Source: Prorocentrum cordatum
Taxonomy: Eukaryota; Sar; Dinophyceae; Prorocentrales; Prorocentraceae
Length of the DNA stretch: 33,734 bases
Assembly: GCA_963575745.1 (NCBI GenBank)
Contig: CAUYUJ010009538.1
Coordinates: 1-33,734, forward strand
Direction of reading: 5' to 3'
Positions 1 through 11,342 of the stretch are shown here, in pieces. Below the pieces are notes generated by a model. The model was given only the letters and a program-made list of their open reading frames with translations. It was not told where the DNA came from and ran no database searches. The translations under genes were made by a program, and so were the position numbers. Position 1 is the stretch's first letter. Every line of letters starts with the position of its first letter.

Positions 1-317
1 CCCAGCACGACCACCCCCCAGCACGACCACACCCCAGCACGACCACTCCCCAGCACGACCACACCCCCGTGGAATGTTTCGTGGGGTGTATGGTTGAGTG
101 GTTGCCTGTTCGTGGGGTGTCTCGTGAAATGTTTCACGGGGTGTCTCGTGGAATGGTTCGTGAGGTGTCTTGTGGAATGTTTCGTGAGGTGTCTCGTGGG
201 ATGTTTCGCGGGGTGTCTCGTGGGATGTTTCGTGAGGTGTCGCCCAGTTGGGTATCGTGAAAACGTGACCATGCTGCGCGTGTCTATATCCCTTTCCGGG
301 TTCGTGGATCCATCATG
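1..317 (+). mobile_element. Type A modular element, 3' part only
   Basis: The window opens inside a type A copy. The end of the 15-bp CAGCACGACC array occupies about 1..67, a 24-bp array (core GTGTCTCGTGGAATG) about 70..245, and the shared tail follows. The tail runs through CCCAGTTGGGTATCGTG and CCCTTTCCGGG and ends at ATCATG. The head lies outside the window. The satellite frames are open but have no gene-like composition. Confidence 0.8.
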
Positions 318-1032
318 TTTCGCGGTGGTTTCCTTCTCCGGGCCGCGGCCGCGGCTGCGTCCGCGGCTGCGGCTGCGGCCGTGGCTGGGAGGGGGAAACT
401 GCTGAGATGAATGTCGGCTCCTAAGGGTATGAAGGTGGTTGGAGTGCGCACTAGACCCACTTGCAAGCCAGCAGCATGATGCTATAGCTACGTAGCTGGT
501 TTGTCATTTTTAGCTAAAAAGTCCATGTGGACTTCCATGGGCCAATATAGACAGTCGTAGAGGTTCAGCTGTTGTTAAGTAGGTTATTGGTTCAACAAAG
601 CTTGTCATAGTATATGTGCTAAACTGCTTATCGAATGCTCAACGTAAATGTTTATCGTAGATTTACAGAAGAACTAGTTTGTTTTAACATCGAACTTCGG
701 CCTATGCTAACACCCAAGAAATCCGTTTTCAAAAATTCAATATGTGCATTTTCGTGTTTAACATGTAGTTTCCAGCACAACAACATGTAGCTTCCGAAGG
801 TTTGCAAGCATGAAACCCATGCTGGGCCACAAACGCAAAAACACGAACCAGCGTCGCATATTTGTCAGGATTTGAACATCGAGTTTGGGCCAACCGTGTC
901 TGCGCGCCCCATCATTCGGGCAGTCGAATTGTGTTCCGCGTGGTTCTTAGCCTTGCAAATCCATATTGCAGCTTCGGGATCACCCCGCGAATCGCTTCAG
1001 GGCCCGTTCGGCCATGGCGCATGCCATCATCA
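318..1032. other. Unique spacer, mostly without a recognisable gene
   Basis: A GCN trinucleotide microsatellite lies at 341..392. About 470..860 is clearly more AT-rich than its surroundings and contains small palindromes such as CTACGTAG. It has no convincing ORF. At about 872..1032 a short open stretch (NIEFGPTVSARPIIRAVEL in one frame) ends exactly where the next element starts. It could be an exon remnant, but a second frame is also open there, so no gene is called. Confidence 0.5.
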
Positions 1033-1440
1033 TTTTTCCCGGAAAGGGCTCAGGCCCAGGGTCATGTTTTTTTCCTATGTAAACATATCCCCCCGTGCCC
1101 AACTTGAAGGAGGCCGGCGAAATTATTCCCTGATAAATATCGAGGTCGAAGGAGGCCGGCGAAATTATTTTTGAGGATGTCTCGAGCGAAACGCTTGTTT
1201 TTGAAATCCCGATCGATAAATCACAGGGTGCGGGCCACTTTTTTGTGCGTTGAGGATGTCTCGAGCGAAACGCTTGCTCCGCAGAGTTTGCCGAGGATGT
1301 CTCGAGCGGAACGCTGGATTCGCTGAGCCGACCGCGACGCGGAAAAGCGCCCCGCGCGAAGGAATTTCGATGATGTCTCGACTAATACGTTTGTTTTTGT
1401 GCGATTTCCTGGAATTTTGGCAGGATGTCTCGAGCGAAAT

Positions 1441-1855
1441 GCACGACCCCACCCTAGCACGACCATGCCCCGGCACGACCGCACCCCAGCGCGACCAGAC
1501 CACAGCACGACCCCACCCCAGCACGACCCCACCCCAGCACGACCATACCCCAGCACGACCACACCCCAGCACGACCCGACCCCAGCACGACCCTACCCCA
1601 GCAAGACCACACCCCAGCACGACCACACCCCAGCACGACCTCACCCCAGCACGACCACACCCCAGCACGACCACGCCCCAGCACGACCACGTGCCTCCAC
1701 GACCACGCCCCAGCACGACCACCCCCCAGCACGACTACCCCCCCAGCACGACCACCCCCCAGCACGACCACCCCCCAGCACGACCACACCCCAGCACGAC
1801 CACTCCCCAGCACGACCACACCCCAGCACGACCACACCCCACCCAGCACGAGCAC
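1441..1855. repeat. 15-bp tandem array (CAGCACGACCACACC)
   Basis: About 27 degenerate units with variants CCC, CAT and CAG between CAGCACGAC cores. The unit length is a multiple of three and has no stop in several frames on both strands, so long artificial ORFs cross it. Confidence 0.9.
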
Positions 1856-1871
1856 ATCCAGTCGCACCCCC

Positions 1872-2045
1872 GTGGGAGGTTTGGTGGGGTGTCTGGTTGA
1901 GTGGTTGCCTGCTCGTGGGGTGTCTCGTGGAATGTTTCGCGGGGTGTCTCGTGGAACGTTTCGCGAGGTGTCTCGTGGAATGTTTCGCGAGGTGTCTCGT
2001 GGGATGTTTCGCGGGGTGTCTCGTGGGATGTTTCGTGAGATGTCG
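1872..2045. repeat. 24-bp tandem array (GTGTCTCGTGGAATGTTTCG core)
   Basis: About seven units alternate GTGTCTCGTGG with RATGTTTCGYGRG. The same array follows the 15-bp array in every type A copy. Confidence 0.85.
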
Positions 2046-2331
2046 CCCAGTTGGGTATCGTGAAAACATGACCATGCTGCGCATGTCTATATCCCTTTCC
2101 GGGTTCGTGGGCCCATCATGTTTTAAACGAGCGTGGGCTTTGAATGTGCAGATAAGAGGGGGGGGGGGCATGCAATCCATCGGGTGGATGAGGGGCCTGG
2201 GACGCTTTACTTGCGATGCATACGTTTATCATTGCACTTGCATGTGCCTCCCGTCGTTTGCAGCCGCCTCGGCTCATAGCATCAGCTGTGGGTTTCCAGA
2301 GCTTCTCACTTGCTCAGCTACCGCGTGTGCA

Positions 2332-5300
2332 ATGGCCGAGCTTAGCCAAGCTTTCACACAGGAGTTCCAGAAGATTTTGGACATGGAGAAAATGAAGGCG
2401 CATGAGCATTTGGATAAGCTTATGCAATGCCTTCGCGGGCGCAAGCTGGCTTGCACAGCGGGCCGCATTCCTCCGAAGCTTTTCCTCGCGCATGCGGTCA
2501 ATGGGGGGGGGGGGGGGCTTTTGCTGAGCCCGCGTAACGTGCGCCGCAATGCTGCTAGGATCCACGCGTGCGGGGCTGACATCCGCCAGCTATCAAATGC
2601 TCTGCGCATCGAGCTTGGGGTCGCTTGCCCCCTCCGCTGGACGCACATCGGTAAAAATAAGCAGCTGGTGGATCGAGCCCAAGGGCTTCTAGCGCCTATG
2701 AATGGGTCAGAGCGCTGCGTGACAGTCGGGCGTGGGCACGCCGCGGCTTTCTGTGAGCAGGCAGGGGTCCAGGGCAAGGCGTCTCAGAAGTCATTGCAAT
2801 GCATTGACTCAGACATGATCGATATGCAAAAGCTGTTCCACAACGAGCAATTCAAAATCATGATTGGCAAGGGCTGGAAGTGGGAGGTGGCCCCTAATGT
2901 GATCGACGAGCGATTCCCACGCTTCGCTGTTATTGCCCAGAGGGCTTTGAACACGCAGAATCACGTCGGCACTGGGGTTGGGGAGCTTGAGACTTGCATG
3001 GCGTTGGCGGCGAGTGCCAATGGCCCAGGGATGCGCGAGCTCGAGAGCTGGAAAGAATTGGCAATCGAGAGCGTTGTTCCGCTTAACGTGCCGAACGCCA
3101 AGTACAGCAAGACTTTGCTTGAGTGTGTCGAGAATTTCGGCGGTGGCGGCGGTGCTCCACTCGTGGCGTTCATGGATTCGATTGCAAAGCAATTTGGTTG
3201 CAACGTTACGCTTGGCCAAAGTTTTTGGGAAGCGCTGACTCACGCAACTTTTTCGTCCACAACCAATTTGCATCCGTTGGTGCGGGTGTCGCTTGCTATC
3301 GCGAACCTCGCTGGCGACAAGGTTGAGAACGGCCTGGCGCGTTTGCTGGTGAAGGCTGACGTCTCGAAGGTTGCAGGCAAGCCTGCGCAGGCTGAAGCAT
3401 TGATTGCTGAACGCATACTTGGCGAAGCCATGGATATCGCAAGTGGGGCTCGACGGCATTGAGGCGGCCTTGGGGCCCTTGGGGCAGCTATTCGTGAGGG
3501 TTGCTTTGAAGCCCGTGGGGGAAGAGAAGTCGGGTCGGGGGGGGGGGCGGGGGGGGGGTCGTGCACGCGTGGGGCGACGTGTGCAAATCATTCTTGAGCG
3601 GTGTCAGCTCCATCAAGGGTCAGACCGTCACGTTCGATGAGTGGAATAAGTATTCGGTCTCGAGCTGTGCAGGTGCAAATTCCAAGGCAATGCCTGCGGC
3701 GTCTGCCACGGCGGCGCTCAACGACCATAAGGGCCCTGCGTGGATTGCCAAGATGCTGGTTACTCGATCGGGTCCTTCGTAGTTCAGAAGCATGTTCCAG
3801 CCCAGAGGCTTTACGCTGTCTTCAGCATCGGCCATGCGGTCAAGCTTCACGAGGTGGTCAACCACGGCGGGGAGCTACGCGCGGCTGAAATTGCATTGGA
3901 AGATCTCTTTGATAAGTGGTCGCTCTCAAAAGCTGAGCCGCCAAAGCAGATGGAGGGTGATCAGCAGCGGCCCCGTCAGTTGTACACCGACATGCAAAAG
4001 GCTATCTTGTACCGAGCTCTTCTCGAGCTAGACGCCAAGCACATGGGGATGCAAAAGCTGATCTTCTGGTGGAAACCAGATGGGGTTTGGACCACGTGTG
4101 TGGTCAAGCAGGGTCAGCTTGCATTGGTCCCAGTGGCACCGTTGGTCAATATAAGCTCGAAGAACGCGTCTAATGTGTCGGGCGTGCCGCTTGGCGACAG
4201 CGCGATTGACAGCGGTGCGCCGCTTCATTTTTTCCCGGAAAGGGCTCAGGCCCAGGGTTCTCTTTTAGTATGTAAACATAGTCCCCCGTGCCCAACTTGA
4301 AGGAGGCCGGCGAAATTATTCCTTGATAAATATCGAGGTCGAAGGAGGCCGGCGAAATTATTTTTGAGGATGTCTCGAGCGAAACGCTTGTTTTTCAGAA
4401 TTTGTTGAGGATGTCTCGAGCGAAACGCTGGTTTTGCAGAGTTGGGGATGTCTCGAGCGAAACGCTTGGTTTCAGAATTTGTTGAGGATGTCTCGAGCGA
4501 CACGCTGGTTTTGCAGAGCCGACCGCGACGCGGAAAAGCGCCCCGCGCGCAGGAATTTCGATGATGTCTCGACTATTTCGTTTGTTTTTGTACGATTTCC
4601 TGGAATTTTGGCAGGATGTCTCGAGCGAAATGCACGACCCCACCCTAGCACGACCATACCCCAGCACGACCACAGCCCAGCACGACCAGACCCCAGCACG
4701 ACCCCACCCCAGCACGACCATACCCCAGCACGACCACACCCCAGCACGACCCGACCCCAGCACGACCCTACCCCAGCAAGACCACACCCCAGCACGACCA
4801 CAACCCAGCACGACCTCACCACAGCAGATATGCACGACCACCCCCAGCACGAAGCCACTCCCGCAGCAACGTACCACGCCCCAGCACGACCACCGCCCCC
4901 ACACGACCACCTCCCAGCACGACCACTCCCCCAGCACGACCACCCCCCAGCACGACCACCCCCCAGCACGACCACACCCCAGCACGACCACTCCCCAGCA
5001 CGACCACACCCCAGCACGACCACACCCCAGCACGACCACACCCAGTCGCACCTCCGTGGAATCTTTCGTGGGGTGTCTGGTTAGTGGTTGCCTGTTCGTG
5101 GGGTGTCTCGTGGAATGTTTCACGGGGTGTCTCGTGGAATGTTTCGTGAGGTGTCTCGTGGAATGTTTCGTGAGGTGTCTCGTGGGATGTTTCGCTGGGT
5201 GTCTCGTGGGATGTTTCGTGAGATGTCGCCCAGTTGGGTATCGTGAAAACGTGACCATGCTGCACATGTCTTTATCCCTTTCCGGGTTCGTGGGTCCATC

Positions 5301-5576
5301 ATGTTTGTTTTGCCTGTGCCGAAGCCAGGCGACAACGGCGCCAACAAATTCGATGAAGCCGCGTTCGTGGCTGCGTACTGCTGGGTCGCGACAGCATACG
5401 ATAAGAAGCAAGCCAACATGGCTACGAGCCAAGTGTCCCACGGTGGCATCATGCTGCCAGTGCTGACCAGCATTGCCGACGTCGGGCCGAACGTAAAGCT
5501 CCAGGTGTTCGTCAAGCCCAAGGCTAAGGCTGTGCCGGTCCACGAGGAGAGCGCCAATAAGCAGAAGAGGTCGTAA
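2332..5576 (+). pseudogene. Unrecognised gene, frameshifted and split by a type A element
   Basis: I do not recognise the family. An ATG at 2332 (MAELSQAFTQEFQKILDMEK) opens a frame to 3462 (376 residues). The protein then appears to continue in other frames: about 3440..3536 (LDGIEAALGPLGQLFVRV), about 3561..3779 (WGDVCKSFLSGVSSIKGQ), about 3775..4228 (VVQKHVPAQRLYAVFSIG onward) and, after a 1,075-bp element, 5304..5576 (FVLPVPKPGDNGANKFDE to a TAA). Together these give roughly 720 codons. At least three frame changes occur, near 3450, in the poly-G runs at 3537..3558, and near 3775. A 15-G run at 2503..2517 lies inside the first segment. The frame is also open upstream into the satellite of the preceding element, so the true 5' end is uncertain. 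Homopolymer sequencing errors could explain some shifts, but the element insertion is real sequence. No transmembrane segment or catalytic motif was identified. Confidence 0.6.
4229..5303 (+). mobile_element. Type A modular element inserted in the gene at 2332..5576 (1,075 bp)
   Basis: The same order of modules as the copy at 1033: head with hairpin GGGC-TCAG-GCCC, two GGCCGGCGAAATTATT repeats (about 4300..4365), ATGTCTCGAGCG minisatellite to 4629, 15-bp array (4630..5041), 24-bp array (5057..5226) and tail ending CATCATG. Coding-like sequence abuts both ends (GDSAIDSGAPL before, FVLPVPKPGD after). TCAT is present at both borders and may be a target duplication, but ATCATG also ends copies elsewhere, so this is weak. 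Confidence 0.8.
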
Positions 5577-6563
5577 GCATCGCATTCAGCGCGGATGCTA
5601 CATCAGGGGTGTGTTTTGTATCGCACGCGTTGCGTTATCCCAAGCTCTACGATTGAACCAGTCCAGCGCTATGCAGTGCTATAGTACATATGCTGCCGCG
5701 CCGTAGATAGGGGATGGGGTGGGGTGGGGTGGTGGTGGGGGGGGGAAGGAGGACATGAGACGAGGATTGGGGGCTGGGCGAGCCGTCGCACCGTCGGCCA
5801 GCACGAAGCTTTATGCATTGATACGTGCAAGCTGGCATGCCGATCAGCCAGGCGCTTATTAGGCAATTGATGCGGTGTTCTTGCGAGTAGCCATCGCGCC
5901 AGCGCCGTCAGAAACAAACGCAGTTCGAATCGGCTGTGCCCGATGCTGTCCCACTCTGGAGCTTCAAGGGGTAGCAGTGGCCATGTGGGAGGAGGTGGGG
6001 GGATGGCGAGATTTAGCAAGGTGTAGATACGATTGCGTTTTCTCATTTGCTCGGGCGCAGCGAAGCGCGCTTCTGACTTTGCATCGGGCCTGAGGGGCAT
6101 AGCCTGCCCACCTTTGCCGTGCAGCCGTCTGCCTGGCGCGCCCTGCCCTTGGATCGCTATGCCCCCCCCCCCCCCCTCAGCAATGTTTTGGCTGGAACAA
6201 CCGAGCGGGGAATAACGAGAGGGAAACGCGGAATACACGCAGGGGAAATGGGAAGGATGAAGGAGGGGATGAAGAAGGTATACGGGGTAGGCAGTGCACG
6301 GGAAGCGGGGGGGTACACGGGGGGTGTGGCATGGGGTACAAGGGGCACGGGAGTTGGGTATGGGGCATGCGGGTGGTGTATAAAGGGGGTAGTACCTACC
6401 GTGCACCCCCCCCCCTTCCCCCCAATTTTCCCGCGCGCCCCGTGCGCCCCCTCCCGTGTACCCCCAGCGCGCTATATGCCTCCCGTGCACCCTCGCGCCC
6501 CCTCTCCTTCGTCTCCTGGCCCCGTATGACGTTGCCCCCTGCGTGTCGCGCTTCTGCGAAGTA
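5577..6563. other. Spacer with G/C-rich low-complexity tracts
   Basis: About 5705..5750 is a GGGGT/GGTGG-rich tract. A 17-base C run lies near 6160..6176. About 6220..6530 consists of degenerate GGGGTACACGGG-like units, then C-rich CCGCGCGCCCC-like units. Open frames on the minus strand (about 5669..6490) are low-complexity and proline-rich, so no gene is called. Confidence 0.5.
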
Positions 6564-6625
6564 ACCGTAGCCGCGCAGGCTCAGGGGCAACCGAGCGTCT
6601 AGCATCGCGACTTGCTCTTAGCAGT

Positions 6626-7390
6626 ATGCAGACAGCTACGCTTGAACTTTCTCGAACTGTCAAGGTGGATGGACTCAAGCCAATTTGGCGGATTTTCAAG
6701 CCACATGATGTGACTACAGTGGGTGACGATACGTTTGTCTGAATCTCACTAGCGCTGTATACATTGAACAGCCTTGTGGCTTATGCTAATGATGGAGTCC
6801 CATCGGGACTGGGGCAACAGGCCGTAATTTTGAGTAGGGGGCTGAAGGCGTTGCTAGCCCAGCGGGATCAGCAGCAGTCGGATGACTTCGCGCAGGAGCA
6901 GGAGCAGCGCGTGTGCAGCTTGTTTGAGACGCCACCGAAACAACCAAATATCGTCCAGTCCCACGCCCATAAGGCTGACATGAGGCGGGATCCTGAGGTC
7001 ATGTGCTTGGACGTGGAAGTTAAAGGACGTGCTGTTCAAGTCGAGGTTCTGAGGCCTATTCATCCGTGTGACAACCTCTTTGTAGTGTATAAGCCTGATG
7101 CTTTGGCCGCGGTGATACGCATCATGAGGGGAATGGGGTTCGATGAACCGCAGGGGCGAGAGCCGGTGCCCAATAATGTTCACAAGAGGAACGGCTTGTT
7201 CCTTGCCAAGTTTGATAAGGGGGATGGTGCGAACGGCTACAAGAAGTGCAAGACAAGCGAGGATGCGGTTACTTTCCTATCTACCGATCCCTCAGAACAT
7301 ATCGGTGATGCTTGTAAGGGTGAAGAGGTTTCCCCGAGTGAGCTCCCCGACGACGGCGCGCCTGCGGAGTCAGAGCCAGGTCGTGGCTGA
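6626..7390 (+). pseudogene. Unrecognised ORF with an early in-frame TGA
   Basis: An ATG at 6626 gives MQTATLELSRTVKVDGLKPI for 38 codons, then TGA at 6740..6742, then 215 more codons in the same frame to TGA at 7388..7390. Residues after the stop read naturally (ISLALYTLNSLVAYANDG, later VEVLRPIHPCDNLFVVYKPD and NGLFLAKFDKGDG), so both parts probably belong to one protein. TGA for TGG (Trp) is the simplest single change. A start after the stop would lack a nearby in-frame ATG, the first being at about 6980. The C-terminal part is acidic (PSELPDDGAPAESEPG). No family is recognised. A weak spliced-leader-like string lies at 6564..6585, about 40 bases before the ATG. Confidence 0.5.
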
Positions 7391-7628
7391 ATTAGTTGTG
7401 AGCCACGTGGCTAACCATGCCCGCGTGCTTGGGGTCTGCGGGCTTCGCAATTTTATATGGATCCGTGCTGCGTCGATTGAAAAAGTCTTCAGACTGCATG
7501 TGGGCGCGTCAAGCCGCGTGGCTGCATGGGCGCGTGTCCGTGGCCCATCGGGCTCAGGATTGAGCGCGCGCGCGCTCGATAGCTTCTCGCTTGCTCGCGC
7601 GCTGACTTTGAAGGCTCCGGGGCCCGAT

Positions 7629-8117
7629 ATGGCTCCGAAGAGGCGCGCCCCACCTGGCGGCGTTGTCGATGCCGGCGCGGGCGCCGAGGTCGACCGCTTG
7701 AAGGTGGGGACCAGTGCCTTGAAGAAGGACCGTGCTTTTTGGAAGGAAAAAACCCTTGGGCTCGAGCGCTTCGTCGCTGTCGCGGCAAACAAGTCGGGGC
7801 AGAACAAGCGCGCGAGGGAGGTTTTCATCGATGTCAGGCGGCTGTGGGTCGGCGCCTGCACCGTGGGCGCGCAGACCAAGCCGACGCAGCCCGGCAGGCT
7901 GCAGCGCGTCGCGGAGCTGCCCGAGGTCTTGCCCGGCGCTCGAGCACGGCTTTGGCGAGCTGCCGAGAGCTTTCATTCGCCAGCGCGCGTGAGTGGCACG
8001 CCATATCCATATCGCGTGGCGCTCGAATGCGCCTCCACGAGCGTCCGTGCGCTTCCAGTTAGCGGCTCCAGCGTCGACGCTGATCTCTCGAGCGTGGAAG
8101 TTTCAGCCCCGCGCTGA
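7629..8117 (+). CDS. Hypothetical 162-residue basic protein
   Basis: An ATG in the context GATATGGCT opens MAPKRRAPPGGVVDAG and runs to TGA at 8115..8117. Third codon positions are strongly G/C, as in the other convincing frames here, which favours this frame over the overlapping ones. The first half is charged (RLKVGTSALKKDRAFWKEKT, then NKSGQNKRAREVF) and the second half is Arg/Ala/Ser-rich. The frame is also open upstream to 7143, overlapping the end of the previous gene, so a longer product or an upstream exon is possible. No known domain is recognised. It could also be a terminal exon. Confidence 0.45.
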   Translation: MAPKRRAPPGGVVDAGAGAEVDRLKVGTSALKKDRAFWKEKTLGLERFVAVAANKSGQNKRAREVFIDVRRLWVGACTVGAQTKPTQPGRLQRVAELPEVLPGARARLWRAAESFHSPARVSGTPYPYRVALECASTSVRALPVSGSSVDADLSSVEVSAPR

Positions 8118-8189
8118 ACTTAACTTTTGCATGCCGTCGTCATCAGGTGTCCTGATTGCTTTGGCTCTCATCCCCACGCGTCGTTGCAT

Positions 8190-8715
8190 CATGTTGTGAA
8201 CAACACAGGGCGGCCGGCGCTCCGATGTCACCAAAATTGGGGCCTCTTGGTGCCAAGCGTGAATTATACACATCCTGAACGCATACCACCAACACATGGA
8301 GCCCTGCGGCCCGATGCCACAAAAGAAAGGCTTTCTTGGTGCCAAGTCTAGATAATACACACCCAGAACACACCACCAAGACAGGGCGCCCGGCGTTCCG
8401 TGTCACAAAATCTTCGTTTGTTTGTGCCAAGCGTAGACTATACACACCCTGAACGCACACCACCAACACCGGGCGCCCGGCGCTCCGCTGTCACAAAATC
8501 TTCCCTTTCTTGGTACCAAGTCTAGATAGTACACACCCTGAACGCACACCGCCGACACAGGGCGCCCGGCGCTCCGCTGTCACAAAATCATCCTTTTCAT
8601 GGCGTCACGCGTACATTATACACATCCGGAACGGGCACCACCAACACAGGGCGCCTGGCGCTCCGATGTCACAACGTTTTCGTTGTTTGGGCCAAGCGTG
8701 GACTATACACACCTT
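8190..8715. repeat. ~88-bp tandem repeat, about six units
   Basis: Anchor strings resembling CAACACAGGGCGCCCGGCG recur at about 8201, 8290, 8377, 8464, 8553 and 8642 (spacing 87-89). Each unit also carries GCCAAGCGTAGACTATACAC and CTGAACGCACACC. Units differ by scattered substitutions, so the array is not freshly expanded. Both strands contain stops in every unit. Confidence 0.9.
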
Positions 8716-8743
8716 GAAACGGAGGGGGGGGGACCGTATTCTG

Positions 8744-9220
<477 letters not shown>

Positions 9221-9713
9221 ATGGATGAGGCAGGAGGGATGAGGCAGGAGGAGGAGGATGAAAGAGGCGGTGGTGGTGGTGGAACTCTGCGTCTTGTCGA
9301 TGACGACGTGCAGTGGCCCTTATAGTGGGCTGGCTCGAACCTGGCCTGTAGCCAGGTTGAGGGTATGGAAGGCCCGATCCCCTCTCAGGCCCGTCCGAAG
9401 ATTTGGTCGGCCCAGGCTGACCCGCGCGTAGGCGGGCCAGCCCGAGCGGCGGCGGCACTCCTGCTGGACGGCAGGCACGGCCTGTGGCGCCACTCCTGCT
9501 GGACGGTAGGCACGGCAGCGAGCGCCTCGAGGGGGCACCTGCGAGGCAACGGCAGTGCGAGCAACTGCGTCGGGGCGGCCACGCAGGGGACACCTGCGAG
9601 GCAGAAATGCGGGCCGCCTGGCACGCCCGAGGCCAAGTCGCCAGCAGGCATGCGCGGGCAGCGGGCGGCACGCGCAGCGAGTAACGCACAGCGCCGACCA
9701 GAGTTAGAAGATT
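9221..9713. other. Spacer, no clear gene
   Basis: Contains a short GGT tract near 9265 and a near-perfect 31-base direct duplication (core CACTCCTGCTGGACGG) at about 9458 and 9490. ACCTGCGAGGCA-like units recur to 9605. Open frames exist on both strands but none has convincing composition. Confidence 0.5.
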
Positions 9714-10538
9714 TCAGGGCGGCCTGGCCGCCTTCGGGACAGGTCCGCCTGCCATGCGGCCATGCGCCGACCTGCTATAGAGGCGGCACAGATCGTAAAA
9801 GGATGGGCCGAGCTGGCGGCGGGCGATCCTCTCGTCGAGCAATGAGTCAACACATCGCACCGGCGGCGGAAGGGCGACTGCCAGCATGGCGTCGGCCTCG
9901 GATGCCGGCAGGGGGGTGGACTCAGGCTCAGAAGCGCCGATGGCCTCGTGGGGCCCCGCCTCGTGCAGCACGGGCTCCACGTCCTCCTCGCTGCCGTAGT
10001 CTGGAAGGGGGGCGCCTGCTGGCCAGGTCATGGCCTCGCCGCCCGTCACGAAGACGTGGAACCAGTGGCCATTGCGGAGCCCGAGATCGTCCCTCTCGAC
10101 TCCGGCGGCGCCGTCCACGGCCTCGCTGCCGAGGGAATCGAAGCCCTTGTCTTCCTCCTCGGCGTGGGGGCCCGCGTGGGTGGGCTCCTGTGTGGAGCCT
10201 GGCCCAGGGCGGACGTTTTCGGCCTTGACTAACTGAGTCGAACCGTCATCCAAGCGCACCTGGTACCACGCCTTGACGCGGTCCACGGTCAGGATCACGG
10301 CCGACGCGCCGTTGAAGGACGTTGCCTCGAGGAACCCGGCCAAGTGAACGCGATCTCCCACTGGGTGCAGCGGCCTTGGCTCGGCCTCGCCATCCCTGGA
10401 GTCGAAGCCGACGTCGCCCGTCTCCTCGAGGCTGGGGCACGGCGCCGGCTCTGGGTGCAGCAGGTCCTCGCTCTGCGCAGGCCTGCTCTCGGGCACTGCC
10501 AGGCTGGCAACTGCCGTGGAGGCCGCGCGAGCCTTCAT
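9714..10538 (-). pseudogene. C-terminal part with SH3/KOW-like domain seen in dinoflagellate proteins
   Basis: From MKARAASTAVASLAVPES at 10538 to TGA at 9714 (274 residues). The segment VGDRVHLAGF..FNG..AVI......WYQVRLDDGS.QLVKAENVRP, about residues 60..115, matches a small beta-barrel pattern that I know from many dinoflagellate proteins (a GL..A.YNG..G.V signature). The name is by pattern, not by a search. GFDS occurs on both sides of the domain (VGFDSRDGEAE and KGFDSLGSEAV), suggesting an internal duplication. The rest is acidic and Pro/Ala-rich. Third positions are strongly G/C. The part upstream of 10538 continues in another frame. Confidence 0.55.
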
Positions 10539-10865
10539 CTGGCTCTGCTGGCCTGGCGGGAGGGGCGCACGGGGAGTCCTGCAGCGCCGCGGCAAGTGCC
10601 CGGCCCACCGCCTCGCCGAGCGTTGCCGCTGCGTGGGCCCGCATCCCCGGACCGTGCGGCATGTCCTCTTCGGCGGGCACCTGGGCCTCTCGCCTTGTGG
10701 CCGTCCATCGGGAGGCCGAAGGGCATCGCCTACAGGTGGAAGGGCCTCGCCATCAGCAGGCTGGGGCGTCCGGTCGACAGGCAGAAGTACAGCGCCAGCA
10801 GCAGGCATAACTGGCCGATCAGCATCCGCAATTGGTCGACGAGCAGCGCTTCCGTCAGGTCGAAG

Positions 10866-11172
10866 GAGATTGTTTTTTTATCCTCTGGGGGGTAACGCTC
10901 GTTACCCGGGCCTCTCCCCCCCCCCCCCCCGTAACGGTACCGCTCGTACGCGGGGGGGGTCTCGGTCTTCCCCTCCAACATGCTGGTGCCCGAAGGCATG
11001 CGCACTGTGGTGTGGTGGTCGCAGGCGCACTGTGGGCGCTCGCAGGCCATTGCGGCGCTCGCATGCGCGATGCTGGTGCTTGCGGGCTTTGCGCTTGTAC
11101 TCGAATCGTCGTCGTCGTCGTCGACGGCGCCCGAAAAACGGCCTCCGGAGTCCGACAAAGGCACAAAAACAA

Positions 11173-11208
<36 letters not shown>

Positions 11209-11210
11209 TG

Positions 11211-11259
<49 letters not shown>

Positions 11260-11307
11260 CGGCGCCCGAAAAACGGCCTCCGGAGTCCGAAAAAGGCGAA
11301 AAACGTT

Positions 11308-11342
<35 letters not shown>

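Larger units (their letters stand above)
1033..2120 (+). mobile_element. Type A modular element, full length (1,088 bp)
   Basis: The head starts with TTTTTCCCGGAAAGGG and the hairpin GGGC-TCAG-GCCC. Two direct repeats of GGAGGCCGGCGAAATTATT at about 1110..1170 flank a GATAAATA motif. Copies of ATGTCTCGAGCGAAACGC follow to about 1440, including the module GATCGATAAATCACAGGGTG at about 1212. A 15-bp array (1441..1855) and a 24-bp array (1872..2045) come next. The tail ends at ATCATG. CCCGGAAAGGG in the head is the exact reverse complement of CCCTTTCCGGG in the tail. No coding capacity is seen, so the element would be non-autonomous if mobile. Confidence 0.8.

Noticed and set aside
1033-2120. 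Type A and B elements as spliceosomal introns (introners)
   Set aside because: No consistent GT/GC/GA start or AG end lies at the shared borders. They remain possible introns only with flanking splice sites, which RNA data would have to show.
6564-6585. Spliced-leader-like string (CCGTAGCC, five mismatches, GGCTCAGG) before the gene at 6626
   Set aside because: About 15 of 21 positions match. By a rough estimate, one such match is expected by chance in a window of this size on both strands. The position is suggestive but not enough.
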